Assembly (NCBI RefSeq): GCF_023276435.1
Contig: NZ_JALLPO010000043.1
Span: forward strand, 1 to 64,000
DNA: 64,000 nt
Direction of reading: 5' to 3'
From: Sphaerisporangium perillae
Lineage (GTDB): Bacteria > Actinomycetota > Actinomycetes > Streptosporangiales > Streptosporangiaceae
Part shown: positions 1 through 7,919 of the stretch, in pieces
How the letters are laid out: each line of letters begins with the position of its first letter
How positions within the stretch are numbered: the stretch's first letter is position 1
Translations under genes and position numbers: made by a program
Notes under the pieces: model-generated
The model's input: the letters and a program-made list of their open reading frames with translations, nothing else
Told to the model about the DNA's origin: nothing
The model's database searches: none

Positions 1-726
1 GCCCCCACCAGCCTGGTCGCCATGGCGCTGGCCCCCGCGGTCACCTACATGCTGACCTGGACCGGCTGGTTCGCCACCGCCTACGGCTACGGCCGCAACT
101 GGGCACAAGCCACCTCCAGCGGCTGGGTCTACTTCATCTTCGACTCCCTGCGCTCGTGGTGGAACTACCAGTGGATGGTCCTGAGCTTCCACACCGGCCT
201 GGACTCGTCCCACCCGTACCAGTCGCAGCCCTGGCAGTGGCCGCTGCTGCTGCGTCCCGTCGCCTTCTTCTACGAGAGCCCGACCGGCTGCGGGGCGGCC
301 AAGTGCTCCCAGGCGGTGCTCGGGGTCGGCACACCGGTCATCTGGTACGGCGGAGTGGCCGCGCTGGTCGCCCTCATCGCCTGGTACGTCGCGACGCGCG
401 ACTGGCGGGCCGGAGCGGTGCTGCTGGCCTACGCCGTCGGCTGGCTGCCGTGGTTCTACTACGCGGTGGCCGACCACCGCACGATGTTCCTGTTCTACGC
501 CGCGCCGATGCTGCCGTTCATGATCCTCGCGCTCACCCTCGCCGCCGGGCTGCTCATCGGGCCCGCCCACGCACAGCCCGGGCGGCGGATCCTCGGAGCC
601 GCCCTTTCGGGTGCCTTCGTGCTCGTAACACTGATTAACTTCTGGTGGCTGTACCCCGTTATCGCCGCCGAGATCATCCCCTACGACGATTGGCATCGGC
701 GCATGCTGCTTGATCGCTGGATATGA
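1..726 (+). CDS. Pmt-type protein O-mannosyltransferase, C-terminal part (5' end outside window)
   Basis: The frame is open from the first base and ends at TGA 724-726, so only the last ~240 residues are here. They contain about five hydrophobic segments (near residues 10-25, 112-130, 138-155, 160-190, 200-220) and a short polar tail. The arrangement with PWFYYAVADHRTMFLFYA matches the C-terminal four-helix domain (PMT_4TMC) of dolichyl-phosphate-mannose--protein mannosyltransferases. These transfer mannose from polyprenyl-phosphate-mannose to Ser/Thr of secreted proteins during export. The catalytic N-terminal loop (Asp-Glu pair) lies outside the window and cannot be checked. Nothing suggests decay. 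The family call rests on the topology and C-terminal signature only. Confidence 0.75.
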   Translation, partial: APTSLVAMALAPAVTYMLTWTGWFATAYGYGRNWAQATSSGWVYFIFDSLRSWWNYQWMVLSFHTGLDSSHPYQSQPWQWPLLLRPVAFFYESPTGCGAAKCSQAVLGVGTPVIWYGGVAALVALIAWYVATRDWRAGAVLLAYAVGWLPWFYYAVADHRTMFLFYAAPMLPFMILALTLAAGLLIGPAHAQPGRRILGAALSGAFVLVTLINFWWLYPVIAAEIIPYDDWHRRMLLDRWI

Positions 727-783
727 CCCCCCAACCGGTACACCCCAGCCCTTCTGCTCTTACTGGTCTTACAGGTAGGTGAC

Positions 784-2166
784 GTGGAAATCGTCCGTGG
801 TGGTGGTCGTCGTCAGGGCCCGGCCCTATACGGCAGACTTCGAGGCATGCCCGCACCCGACGTCGCCGCGCTCCTGACCGAGCTCGAGCGCTCCGATCCG
901 GAGGTCGCCGACGACGCCAGGATCGCCGTCGAATGGCTGACCGGTGGCGAGCCACTCGAAACGATCACCCAGCTGGACGTGTGCGAGTTCCTCTGGTACA
1001 CGCTGCCGCTCAAGGTCACCGGCGACCACGGCGACCTCGCCCTGGCCCTCGGGCGGCTGCTGCGGCTCGGCGGCATGGAACGCTACGCCGCGCTCTGCAC
1101 CTCCCCTTCCACCGCGCGCATCCTGCGCACCTACACGCGCGAGGGCGAGGAGGCCGGGACCGCGGCCTACCAGCGCGCCCTCGGCGCCACCGGCGTCCTG
1201 CCTCCGGACGTGCCCGAGCTCCACTGGAGTTCGATCATGGGGCCGGAGGAGCTCGGCGCCCACCTCGCCTGCTCCGCCGCGCTGGAGCTCGCCGTCGTCT
1301 CCGGGGAGCTCGAGCCGGCCGCGAGCGACTGGAGGTCCCGGGCCGAGGCCCTGACCCGCCGCTGGCTGACCGCGCCGCGCACCGAGCTGGGCGGCGACAA
1401 CTGGCTCAACCGGGTGCACGGCGAGCGGCTGAACCGCTGGGTCCTCGGCCGGGGCGCGGCCCGCCGCGAGCTGGCCCAGCCCTTCGAGGTACGCCTCCAC
1501 GCGCCCATCACCGTCCCCGAGGGCTCGCACGTCCCGGCCCTGCGCTGGCTGCTGGAGCTGGCCGCGCGGCCCGGCGGCGTGCCGCTCACTCAGCGCCACA
1601 ACATCGCCCGGGCGGTCGTCGTCGAGGCGGCCGAGAGGTTCGGCTGGCCGATGGCCGGCACGCGCAACGAGAGCGGCGTGAGCGCCCTGCGCGCTCTGCG
1701 CCACATCGCCGAGCACGAGATGCGCGCGATCAGCCGCACCGGCAGGACGCTGCGGATCACTCCGGCGGGCAGGCGCCTCCTCGACGAGCCCGCCGAGCTG
1801 TGGCAGGCGGCGGCGTCGGCACTGCTGACGCCCGCGACGGGCGAGCGCGAGATGCAGATGTCGGTGCGCGAGGTCGGGCTGATGCTGCTGGTCGACGGCA
1901 AGGCGCTCCCGTGCGACTCGCTGGCCGAGCGCGTCACCGAGGTGGTGGTCGGCGAGGGCTGGCGCACCACCACTCCAGCCGACGTCGTCGCGCCGCTGGT
2001 CGAATTACGCCACCGCCTGGAGGCGCTCGGCCTGTGCGTCCCCGGCGACCGGCCGTCCGCCACGCAGGTCGCCCCGGCCGCGCTGACCCCGGCCGGGCGG
2101 GCCGCCGCGCTCACCGCGCTGCGCAGGCAGGCCCTCCGCCCCCGGAAGTACGTCACGCTGGCCTGA
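784..2166 (+). CDS. Hypothetical actinobacterial protein, 460 aa
   Basis: I do not recognise a named family. The protein is soluble, Ala/Leu/Arg-rich and has no signal peptide or membrane segment. Residues ~245-345 look like a tandem winged-helix-type alpha-helical region ending TPAGRRLLDEPAELWQAA. That stretch is reminiscent of the C-terminal part of actinobacterial pRiA4b-ORF3-like (IS1096 passenger) proteins, but the similarity is from memory and weak. A GTG at 784 follows an AGGTAGGTGAC stretch; an ATG at 847 (MPAPDVAALL) is an equally plausible start 21 residues later. It lies 57 bp after the mannosyltransferase and converges on the ABC ATPase gene downstream. Confidence 0.6.
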   Translation: MEIVRGGGRRQGPALYGRLRGMPAPDVAALLTELERSDPEVADDARIAVEWLTGGEPLETITQLDVCEFLWYTLPLKVTGDHGDLALALGRLLRLGGMERYAALCTSPSTARILRTYTREGEEAGTAAYQRALGATGVLPPDVPELHWSSIMGPEELGAHLACSAALELAVVSGELEPAASDWRSRAEALTRRWLTAPRTELGGDNWLNRVHGERLNRWVLGRGAARRELAQPFEVRLHAPITVPEGSHVPALRWLLELAARPGGVPLTQRHNIARAVVVEAAERFGWPMAGTRNESGVSALRALRHIAEHEMRAISRTGRTLRITPAGRRLLDEPAELWQAAASALLTPATGEREMQMSVREVGLMLLVDGKALPCDSLAERVTEVVVGEGWRTTTPADVVAPLVELRHRLEALGLCVPGDRPSATQVAPAALTPAGRAAALTALRRQALRPRKYVTLA

Positions 2167-2206
2167 CCTTCGGCAGCGCGGACGGCGCCTCACTCCGTCG
2201 CGGCGT

Positions 2207-3742
2207 TCACACCGTCGCGGCGCTCCGGCCGGGGGCCGCTATGGCGGCCATGATGTTCTCCTCGGTCACCTCGAGCCCGGTGAGCTCCCGATCCACGCTG
2301 CCGTCCCGCAGGACGACGACCCGATCGCAGTTCTGCGCGAGCTCGTCCACGTCGGAGGAGATCAGCAGGACGGCGAGCCCGTCCACGGCCAGCTCGTCGA
2401 TGAGCGCCCGCATCTCCGCCCTGGTCGGGACGTCGACCCCGTGGCTGGGCTCGTCCAGGAGGAGCACCTTGGGGTTCATCGCGAGCCACCGGGCCAGCAG
2501 CACCTTCTGCTGGTTGCCGCCCGACAGCTCTCCGGCCCGCTGGCCCGGTGACACCGCCTTGATCCGGAGCCGCCGCATGAACGTGGCGACGACCCGGTCG
2601 ATGCGCGCGTCGGACACGATGCCGGCCCGCGAGAGGCGTGGCAGCGCCGCCAGCGCGATGTTGTCCCGGACGGACAGGGTGGGCACGATGCCCTCGGTCT
2701 TGCGGTTCTCCGGGACGAGGCCGACGCCGGCTCTGATCGCGCTCCTGATGGACCACCTGCGGAGCGGGGTGCCCGCCACGGTCACCTGTCCGGCGTCCAC
2801 GGGCTCCACTCCCGCGATGGCCCGGACGGTCTCGCTGCGCCCGGCGCCGATCAGGCCGCCCAGGCCCACCACCTCTCCTGGGCGCACGGCGATGGAGATG
2901 CCGGCCAGGACGTGGCGGCGGCTGAGCCCGGTGGCCTCCAGGACCGGCAGGTCGCCGGGCTCGTCGGCGGGGCCGCCGGCGGCGCCCACCGGTTCGCGGG
3001 GCGGGTGGAACGGCCGGCCCAGCATGAGCGACAGGAGCCGGAGCCGATCGAGATCGGCCATCGGGCCGGTGTGCACCACCTTGCCGTCCCGCAGGACCGT
3101 GGCCCGGTCACAGACGCGGTAGAGCTCCTCCAGGCGGTGGCTTACGTAGATCACCGACCTGCCGCTCGCGCGGAGCGCGCCGATGACGCCGAACAGCGTC
3201 TCGATCTCGCCGGGCTCCATCGACGACGTGGGCTCATCCATGATCACGACCCGGGCTCCGGCCGAGACGGCACGCGCCACGGCGACCATCTGCCTGGTCC
3301 CGGCGGCCAGCGAGGTCACCGGACGGCGGACGTCCACCCGCACGCCGTACCCGGCGAGCACCTCTTCGGCGTCCGCGTGCATGCGGGTGAAGTCGATCAG
3401 CCCGAGACGCCCGCGCGGCTCCCTGCCGAGGAAGATGTTGCGCGCCACGCTCATCTGGGGAGCGAGGTTGCCCTTCTGGTACACCGTCGCGATGCCCGCG
3501 CGCAGGGCCTGGGCCGGGCCTTCGAACCGGACGGGCCTGCCGAGGTGGCGAAGCTCCCCTCCGTCGGGCCGGTACACGCCGGAGAACAGCTTGACCAGCG
3601 TGGACTTGCCCGCGCCATTGCCACCGACGAGCGCGTGGACCTCCCCTTCGGAGACCGACATGGAGACGTGATCGAGCGCGCGAACACCGGTGAAGCCCTT
3701 CAGGACGCCGGCGGCCTGGAGGATCGTGCGGCTACCTGTCAC
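2207..3742 (-). CDS. RbsA/MglA-type sugar ABC transporter ATPase (two ATP-binding domains), orphan
   Basis: 511 residues when started at GTG 3742, chosen because GGGGAGGAAGCTT sits directly upstream; a longer frame starting at 3847 has no such site. Domain 1 has Walker A GGNGAGKST near residue 40 and Walker B VVIMDEPTSS. Domain 2 has the usual degenerate P-loop (GLIGAGRSET) and the signature LSGGNQQKVLLARW. This is the layout of ATPases that energise CUT2 monosaccharide importers. No permease or binding protein lies beside it on this strand. It is a clear paralogue of the ATPase domain at 9039. Oddities against that copy: the Q-loop reads VYQKGNL rather than IYQEVNL, and domain 2 has DEPSHGVDVPTRAE where the other has DEPTRGIDVGAKAE. 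It is either a partner of the transporter to the right or a decaying duplicate. Confidence 0.85.
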   Translation of the reverse strand: MTGSRTILQAAGVLKGFTGVRALDHVSMSVSEGEVHALVGGNGAGKSTLVKLFSGVYRPDGGELRHLGRPVRFEGPAQALRAGIATVYQKGNLAPQMSVARNIFLGREPRGRLGLIDFTRMHADAEEVLAGYGVRVDVRRPVTSLAAGTRQMVAVARAVSAGARVVIMDEPTSSMEPGEIETLFGVIGALRASGRSVIYVSHRLEELYRVCDRATVLRDGKVVHTGPMADLDRLRLLSLMLGRPFHPPREPVGAAGGPADEPGDLPVLEATGLSRRHVLAGISIAVRPGEVVGLGGLIGAGRSETVRAIAGVEPVDAGQVTVAGTPLRRWSIRSAIRAGVGLVPENRKTEGIVPTLSVRDNIALAALPRLSRAGIVSDARIDRVVATFMRRLRIKAVSPGQRAGELSGGNQQKVLLARWLAMNPKVLLLDEPSHGVDVPTRAEMRALIDELAVDGLAVLLISSDVDELAQNCDRVVVLRDGSVDRELTGLEVTEENIMAAIAAPGRSAATV

Positions 3743-3902
3743 AAGCTTCCTCCCCGGGCAAGATTGCTGGGCGAGAGGAGACGCCTCGTCGAGACCGATG
3801 GTGATCGGAGAAGGAAACAATCCTGTAACAGGAGGAGACTTATCCAATCACAGCCGATCAAAACCAGTCAGAGAACCGGACCCGCTCCCGCACCGGCAAC
3901 CG

Positions 3903-4035
3903 GACGGGACTGAGCACAAGCCCGGGGACGCACCGCCGGACGGCGCTCACCACGAGCCCGGGAACGCGCCGCCGGACGGCGCTCACCACGAGCCCGGGAA
4001 CGCGCCGCCGGACGGCGCTCACCACGAGCCCGGGG
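3903..4035. repeat. 36-bp tandem repeat, about 3.7 units
   Basis: A unit beginning GACGGCGCTCACCACGAGCC recurs at 3939, 3975 and 4011 with exact 36-bp spacing, preceded by a diverged unit at 3903. Copies are head-to-tail with no spacers, so this is a minisatellite and not a CRISPR. It lies between the ATPase start (3742) and the DeoR stop (4051). Being a multiple of three it keeps frames open on both strands, but no credible protein is encoded. Confidence 0.85.
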
Positions 4036-4050
4036 AGACCCAGCAGGCAC

Positions 4051-4872
4051 TCAGCCCGGGCGGGCGACGTGCAGCCGCACGCCCTTGCCGCTCAGCTCGT
4101 CCAGCACGTCGCGGGGTGCCGCGTCGTCGGTGACCAGGTGGTCGATGTGCTCGGTCGCGACCGTCTGGACCATCGTGTCGATGCCGATCTTGGTGTGGTC
4201 GGCCAGCACCACGACCTCCTCCGCCGCCGCCGCCAGCGCACGGTCGACGCTGGCCACCTGCAGGTTCGGAGTCGACAGGCCACGCTCGGCGGACAGGCCG
4301 TTGCCCGATATGAACGCCCGCCGCACGCGCAGGCCGGCGAGCGACTGCTCGGCGGCGCTGCCGACGAGCGCGAGGATGGAGCCGCGCAGGGTGCCTCCGG
4401 TGAGGACGACTTCGATGCGCGGGGAGCCGGCGAGCGCCTGCGCGACGAGCAGGGAGTTCGTCACGACGGCCAGCTCGGTGTTCCTGCTGAGCCTGCGGGC
4501 GAACTCCTGGGTGGTCGTGCCCGGCCCCACCACGATGGCGTCGCCGTCCTCCACCAGGGAGGCGGCCAGATCGGCGATCATGTTCTTCTCGGCCGAGGCG
4601 ACCTGGGCCTTCTGCGAGTGCGTGGGCTCGCGTGACAGCTCGCCGGGCAGTGTCGCGCCGCCGTGATGGCGGTTCAGCAGGCCCTCGGCCTCCAGCGCCC
4701 GCAGGTCGCGGCGGACCGTCACCTCAGACGAGCGGACGGCCTGCGCCAGCTCCCTGAGCGAGACCGCGCCGTTGGCGCGCACCAGCTCGATGATGCGCTG
4801 CCTGCGCTCGGCGGCGAACACGGGCCGACGGACTTCGCCCGGTCCCTCGGCGTCGCCCACGGCCGCCCCCAC
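4051..4872 (-). CDS. DeoR-family transcriptional repressor
   Basis: 273 residues. The N-terminal winged helix-turn-helix (residues ~20-75: RRQRIIELVRANGAVSLREL then SSEVTVRRDLRALEAEG) is the DeoR signature. The C-terminal DeoR sensor domain includes IVVGPGTTTQEFARRL, VVTNSLLVAQAL and VLADHTKIG, the sugar-phosphate-binding phosphosugar-isomerase-like fold. Such regulators repress carbohydrate catabolic genes until a phosphorylated sugar binds. It is divergent from the glycosidase/transporter genes at 5118-12766, and two palindromes lie in the shared intergenic region. A GTG at 4872 gives the stated start; an internal GTG five codons later is possible because no strong ribosome site decides it. 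Confidence 0.9.
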   Translation of the reverse strand: MGAAVGDAEGPGEVRRPVFAAERRQRIIELVRANGAVSLRELAQAVRSSEVTVRRDLRALEAEGLLNRHHGGATLPGELSREPTHSQKAQVASAEKNMIADLAASLVEDGDAIVVGPGTTTQEFARRLSRNTELAVVTNSLLVAQALAGSPRIEVVLTGGTLRGSILALVGSAAEQSLAGLRVRRAFISGNGLSAERGLSTPNLQVASVDRALAAAAEEVVVLADHTKIGIDTMVQTVATEHIDHLVTDDAAPRDVLDELSGKGVRLHVARPG

Positions 4873-4904
4873 CTTGTCATCCGTGCTGTGCGTACAGAAC
4901 TTGC

Positions 4905-4924
4905 CCGATTCTGATCATAGTCGG
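4905..4924. promoter_or_regulatory. Symmetric operator-like palindrome upstream of deoR
   Basis: CCGA-ttc-TGATCA-tag-TCGG is symmetric over 20 bp and lies 33 bp upstream of the DeoR start. It is a candidate autoregulatory operator. Symmetry is seen directly; binding is inferred. Confidence 0.45.
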
Positions 4925-5009
4925 ACAGCGGACGACGTCGCGAGCGGTCGGCCGACCTCGGGCTCCAGGTACGAGGATGACCGAATCGGAGCGTTTACGA
5001 TCGCATCTC

Positions 5010-5038
5010 TTGACTGTTTTGGTCCATCAGTGCTTATT
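5010..5038 (+). promoter_or_regulatory. Candidate promoter of the GH2 gene
   Basis: TTGACT (5010-5015), a 17-bp spacer, then CTTATT (5033-5038). It lies about 80 bp upstream of the glycosidase start and just upstream of the perfect palindrome at 5055. The -35 box is good and the -10 box weak. Confidence 0.4.
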
Positions 5039-5054
5039 TGAGGTCTGCGACAGT

Positions 5055-5068
5055 CCGAACTTGTTCGG
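5055..5068. promoter_or_regulatory. Perfect 14-bp palindrome, candidate DeoR operator
   Basis: CCGAAC-TT-GTTCGG is a perfect inverted repeat between the candidate promoter and the glycosidase start, the expected place for a repressor site. The neighbouring DeoR gene is the obvious candidate ligand. Shared CCGA/TCGG outer arms with the palindrome at 4905 support a common regulator. Confidence 0.5.
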
Positions 5069-5117
5069 TTCCGTGATAGCCCTGCGCCGCTCATCCCGTG
5101 CGGAAAGGACCCCCCGG

Positions 5118-7751
5118 ATGAAAGCCACGAGACGAAGTCCCCTCCTCTTACTGGCCGTACTCCTCTGCCTCACCTTCCAGGCCGCCTGCGTGACCGGCGC
5201 CACCGCCGGCACCGGCGCGACCACTCCTGCCGCCGCGGCCGACGACGCCGGCGCGCGGCACGGCCTGCGTGGCGACTACCACCTCAGCACCGCGCCCGGA
5301 GCCTTCGACTTCGGGCAGCTCAAGGCCGGCGTCGTGGACCCGTCCATCGACTTCGCCGACCTCGAGCCGATCTTCAAGGACCTCACCGGACGCGTGGACG
5401 ACATCACCGTCCGGTGGACCGGCCGGATCCGGCCCGGGTTCTCCGAGCCCTACACCTTCTCGATGATCGGCGACAACGGCTTCCGGCTGTGGGTCGACGG
5501 TCAGGTGATCATCGACCACTGGGTGGACGACTGGGACAAGGAGCAGACCGGCACCCCCATCACCCTGGAGGCCGGCCGGACCTACGACATCAAGATCGAG
5601 TACTTCGAGCACTACGGCGGCTCCAACCTGCGCCTGCGCTGGCAGAGCGCGAGCCAGGCCAGGGAGATCGTCCCCGCTGAGGCGCTCTTCCTCCCCGAGG
5701 GATACGACCCGCCCGGCCCCGAGTCGGCGGCCGTCGACGCGGCCGGCGACACCGTGACCCTGGACTTCGGCGCCGACCTCGCCGCCCTCCCCGCGACCAC
5801 CCGGGACCACCTCGTCTTCACCGTGGCGGGCACCGCATGGCCGATCACCTCCGCCGAGCAGGACGGCACGGACCGGTCGGTCGTACGGCTGAAGCTCGGC
5901 TTCCCCGTTCCCAGCAAGGCGGGCGCTTCCCTGCGGCTCTCCTACGACGGCGCAGGCGGCCTGACCAACGCCGACGGCACCGCGCTCGAGGCCTTCGCCC
6001 ACGTCGTCGTGGCGAACGGCTCGACGTACACCATCAAGACGAAGTGGGCCGCCGACGTCGACCCCGCCAACCCCCTTCCCGAGTACCCCCGGCCGCAGAT
6101 GGTCCGGGACCAGTGGCGCAGCCTCAACGGCACCTGGCAGTTCGCCACGGCCCAGCAGGACGAGGCGCCTCCCGTCGGACGCGACCTCGCCGAGAAGATC
6201 GTGGTGCCGTACCCGGTGGAGTCGGTCCTGTCCGGCATCGGGCGGCACGAGGAGCGGATGTGGTACCGCCGCGCCTTCACCGTGCCGAAGAACTGGAACG
6301 TCCGCAGCGGCGGCACCCGGCTGGTCCTCCACCTCGACGGGGTCGACTGGCAGTCCACGGTCTACGTCAACGGCAAGCGGGTCGGCGCGCACAAGGGCGG
6401 CTACGACCGGCACAGCATCGACGTCACCGACGCCCTCGTGCGCACGGACCGGCAGGAGCTCATCGTCGGCGTGTACGACCCGACCGACAAGGGACTCCAG
6501 CCCACCGGCAAGCAGCGGCTGGGCGGCGGCGTCATCTGGTACACCCCCGCGTCCGGCATCTGGCAGACCGTGTGGATGGAGCCCACCCCGGCCATCCGCG
6601 TCAACGGCCTGCGCCTCACCCCCGACGTGCCCGGCAAGGCGCTCGACGTCGTCGTGGACGCCACCGCGCCCGCCGGCACGGTCGCCGAGGTGACCGCCCG
6701 TGACGGGAAGCGCGTCGTCGGCACGGTCGCCGGACCGGCGAACGACGAGCTCCGGCTGCCGGTGGCCGCCCCCCGGCTGTGGTCGCCGGACGACCCCTTC
6801 CTGTACGACCTGACCGTGGTCCTGAAGGACGGGGACAAGCGGACGACCGACTCCGTCCGCGGCTACTTCGGGATGCGGTCCATCACGCGCGAGCAGGTGA
6901 ACGGCACCAGCCGCCTGCTGCTCAACGGCAAGCCGGTGTTCCAGTTCGGCCCGCTCGACCAGGGATTCTGGCCCGACGGCATCTACACCGCGCCCACCGA
7001 CGCGGCGCTGAAGTACGACCTGGACCAGACCAAGGCGCTGGGCTTCAACACCGTGCGCAAGCACGTCAAGGTGGAGCCCGACCGCTGGTACTACTGGGCG
7101 GACAAGCTGGGCCTGCTCGTCTGGCAGGACATGCCCTCGATGGCGGGCAATCCGAACTTGGCCGACAGGACGCAGTACGAGGCCGAGCTGAAGGAGATGG
7201 TCGACCAGCATCGCAACAACCCCTCCGTGGTGATGTACGTGACCTTCAACGAGAGCTGGGGGCAGTACGACCAGGCCAGGATCGCCCACACGGTGCAGAC
7301 CTGGGACCCGTCCCGGTTGGTCGACAACATGAGCGGCGTCAACTGCTGCGGCGCGGTCGACGGCGGCAACGGCGACGTGATCGACTGGCACATGTACCCC
7401 GGCCCCGGCCCCACGGCTCAGCCCTCCGCCACGCGGGCCTCGGTCCTCGGGGAGTACGGCGGGCTCGGCATGCCGGTCATCGGGCACACCTGGTCCGGCG
7501 GCGGATGGGGCTACGTCGTGGAACCCGACTCGGTGGCCCTGACCAACCGGTACGTGGACATGGCCAAGCAGCTCCAGCGGCTGCAGACGTGCAACGGGCT
7601 CAGCGCGGCGATCTACACCCAGACGACCGACGTGGAGACCGAGCTGAACGGCCTGATGACCTACGACCGTGCGGTGACCAAGTTCGACGTCCAGCGGGTC
7701 CACGACGCCGGTAAGGCCGTCACCAGCGGGACACCCGTCGCCTGCGGGTGA
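5118..7751 (+). CDS. Secreted PA14-GH2 glycoside hydrolase (possible galactofuranosidase)
   Basis: Start ATG 5118 has GGAAAGGACCCCCCGG upstream and gives 877 residues. Residues 1-30 form a signal peptide; a Cys after FQAA could be a lipid anchor, but the lipobox is imperfect. A PA14 carbohydrate-binding domain follows (~50-190), then a bacterial Ig-like segment (~195-300), the GH2 jelly-roll (from LNGTWQF near 336), the Ig-like middle domain, and the TIM barrel. The acid/base Glu is in FNESWGQ (about residue 712) and the nucleophile Glu in VLGEYGG (about 779), so the enzyme looks active. GH2 members cleave beta-galactosides, mannosides, glucuronides and, in Streptomyces, galactofuranosides. 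The next genes encode a YtfQ-like galactofuranose-type importer, so galactofuranoside is the favoured but unproven substrate. A strong hairpin follows the stop. Confidence 0.85.
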   Translation: MKATRRSPLLLLAVLLCLTFQAACVTGATAGTGATTPAAAADDAGARHGLRGDYHLSTAPGAFDFGQLKAGVVDPSIDFADLEPIFKDLTGRVDDITVRWTGRIRPGFSEPYTFSMIGDNGFRLWVDGQVIIDHWVDDWDKEQTGTPITLEAGRTYDIKIEYFEHYGGSNLRLRWQSASQAREIVPAEALFLPEGYDPPGPESAAVDAAGDTVTLDFGADLAALPATTRDHLVFTVAGTAWPITSAEQDGTDRSVVRLKLGFPVPSKAGASLRLSYDGAGGLTNADGTALEAFAHVVVANGSTYTIKTKWAADVDPANPLPEYPRPQMVRDQWRSLNGTWQFATAQQDEAPPVGRDLAEKIVVPYPVESVLSGIGRHEERMWYRRAFTVPKNWNVRSGGTRLVLHLDGVDWQSTVYVNGKRVGAHKGGYDRHSIDVTDALVRTDRQELIVGVYDPTDKGLQPTGKQRLGGGVIWYTPASGIWQTVWMEPTPAIRVNGLRLTPDVPGKALDVVVDATAPAGTVAEVTARDGKRVVGTVAGPANDELRLPVAAPRLWSPDDPFLYDLTVVLKDGDKRTTDSVRGYFGMRSITREQVNGTSRLLLNGKPVFQFGPLDQGFWPDGIYTAPTDAALKYDLDQTKALGFNTVRKHVKVEPDRWYYWADKLGLLVWQDMPSMAGNPNLADRTQYEAELKEMVDQHRNNPSVVMYVTFNESWGQYDQARIAHTVQTWDPSRLVDNMSGVNCCGAVDGGNGDVIDWHMYPGPGPTAQPSATRASVLGEYGGLGMPVIGHTWSGGGWGYVVEPDSVALTNRYVDMAKQLQRLQTCNGLSAAIYTQTTDVETELNGLMTYDRAVTKFDVQRVHDAGKAVTSGTPVACG

Positions 7752-7767
7752 CCATCACGGGCGACGC

Positions 7768-7798
7768 GTCCGGGAGGGGCTCCCCGCCCCTCCCGGAC
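7768..7798 (+). terminator. Strong hairpin after the GH2 gene
   Basis: GTCCGGGAGGGGC (7768-7780) pairs perfectly with GCCCCTCCCGGAC (7786-7798) around a 5-base loop, 16 bp after the stop. There is no U-tract, as is common in actinomycetes. It probably limits read-through into the transporter genes. Confidence 0.65.
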
Positions 7799-7818
7799 GG
7801 TCACCCTGAGCCTTCTCA

Positions 7819-7890
7819 CCCTTCGACCCTTCGACCCTTCGCCCCTTCGACCCTTCGACCCTTCGACCCTTCGACCCTTCGACCCTTCGA
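7819..7890. repeat. Nine-copy octamer repeat CCCTTCGA upstream of the binding-protein gene
   Basis: Nine contiguous 8-bp units span exactly 72 bp; only the third differs (CCCTTCGC). The array ends 29 bp before the ATG of the binding protein, and so lies in its leader. An octamer array can change length by slippage and could alter expression phase-variably. Confidence 0.9.
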
Positions 7891-7919
7891 CCTTTTCACC
7901 CCCCAGGGAAGGAACCTCC

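Noticed and set aside
933-3122. Long Arg-rich plus-strand frame spanning two genes
   Set aside because: It runs across the end of one gene and antisense to the ATPase, and its composition is non-biological.
3903-4035. CRISPR array, because of several 36-bp repeats
   Set aside because: Units are contiguous without spacers and no cas genes are present; it is a minisatellite.
5148-7703. Very long open frame on the minus strand opposite the GH2 gene
   Set aside because: It mirrors G/C-rich codons of the real gene, encodes Gly/Val/Asp/His-biased sequence with no fold, and has no ribosome site.
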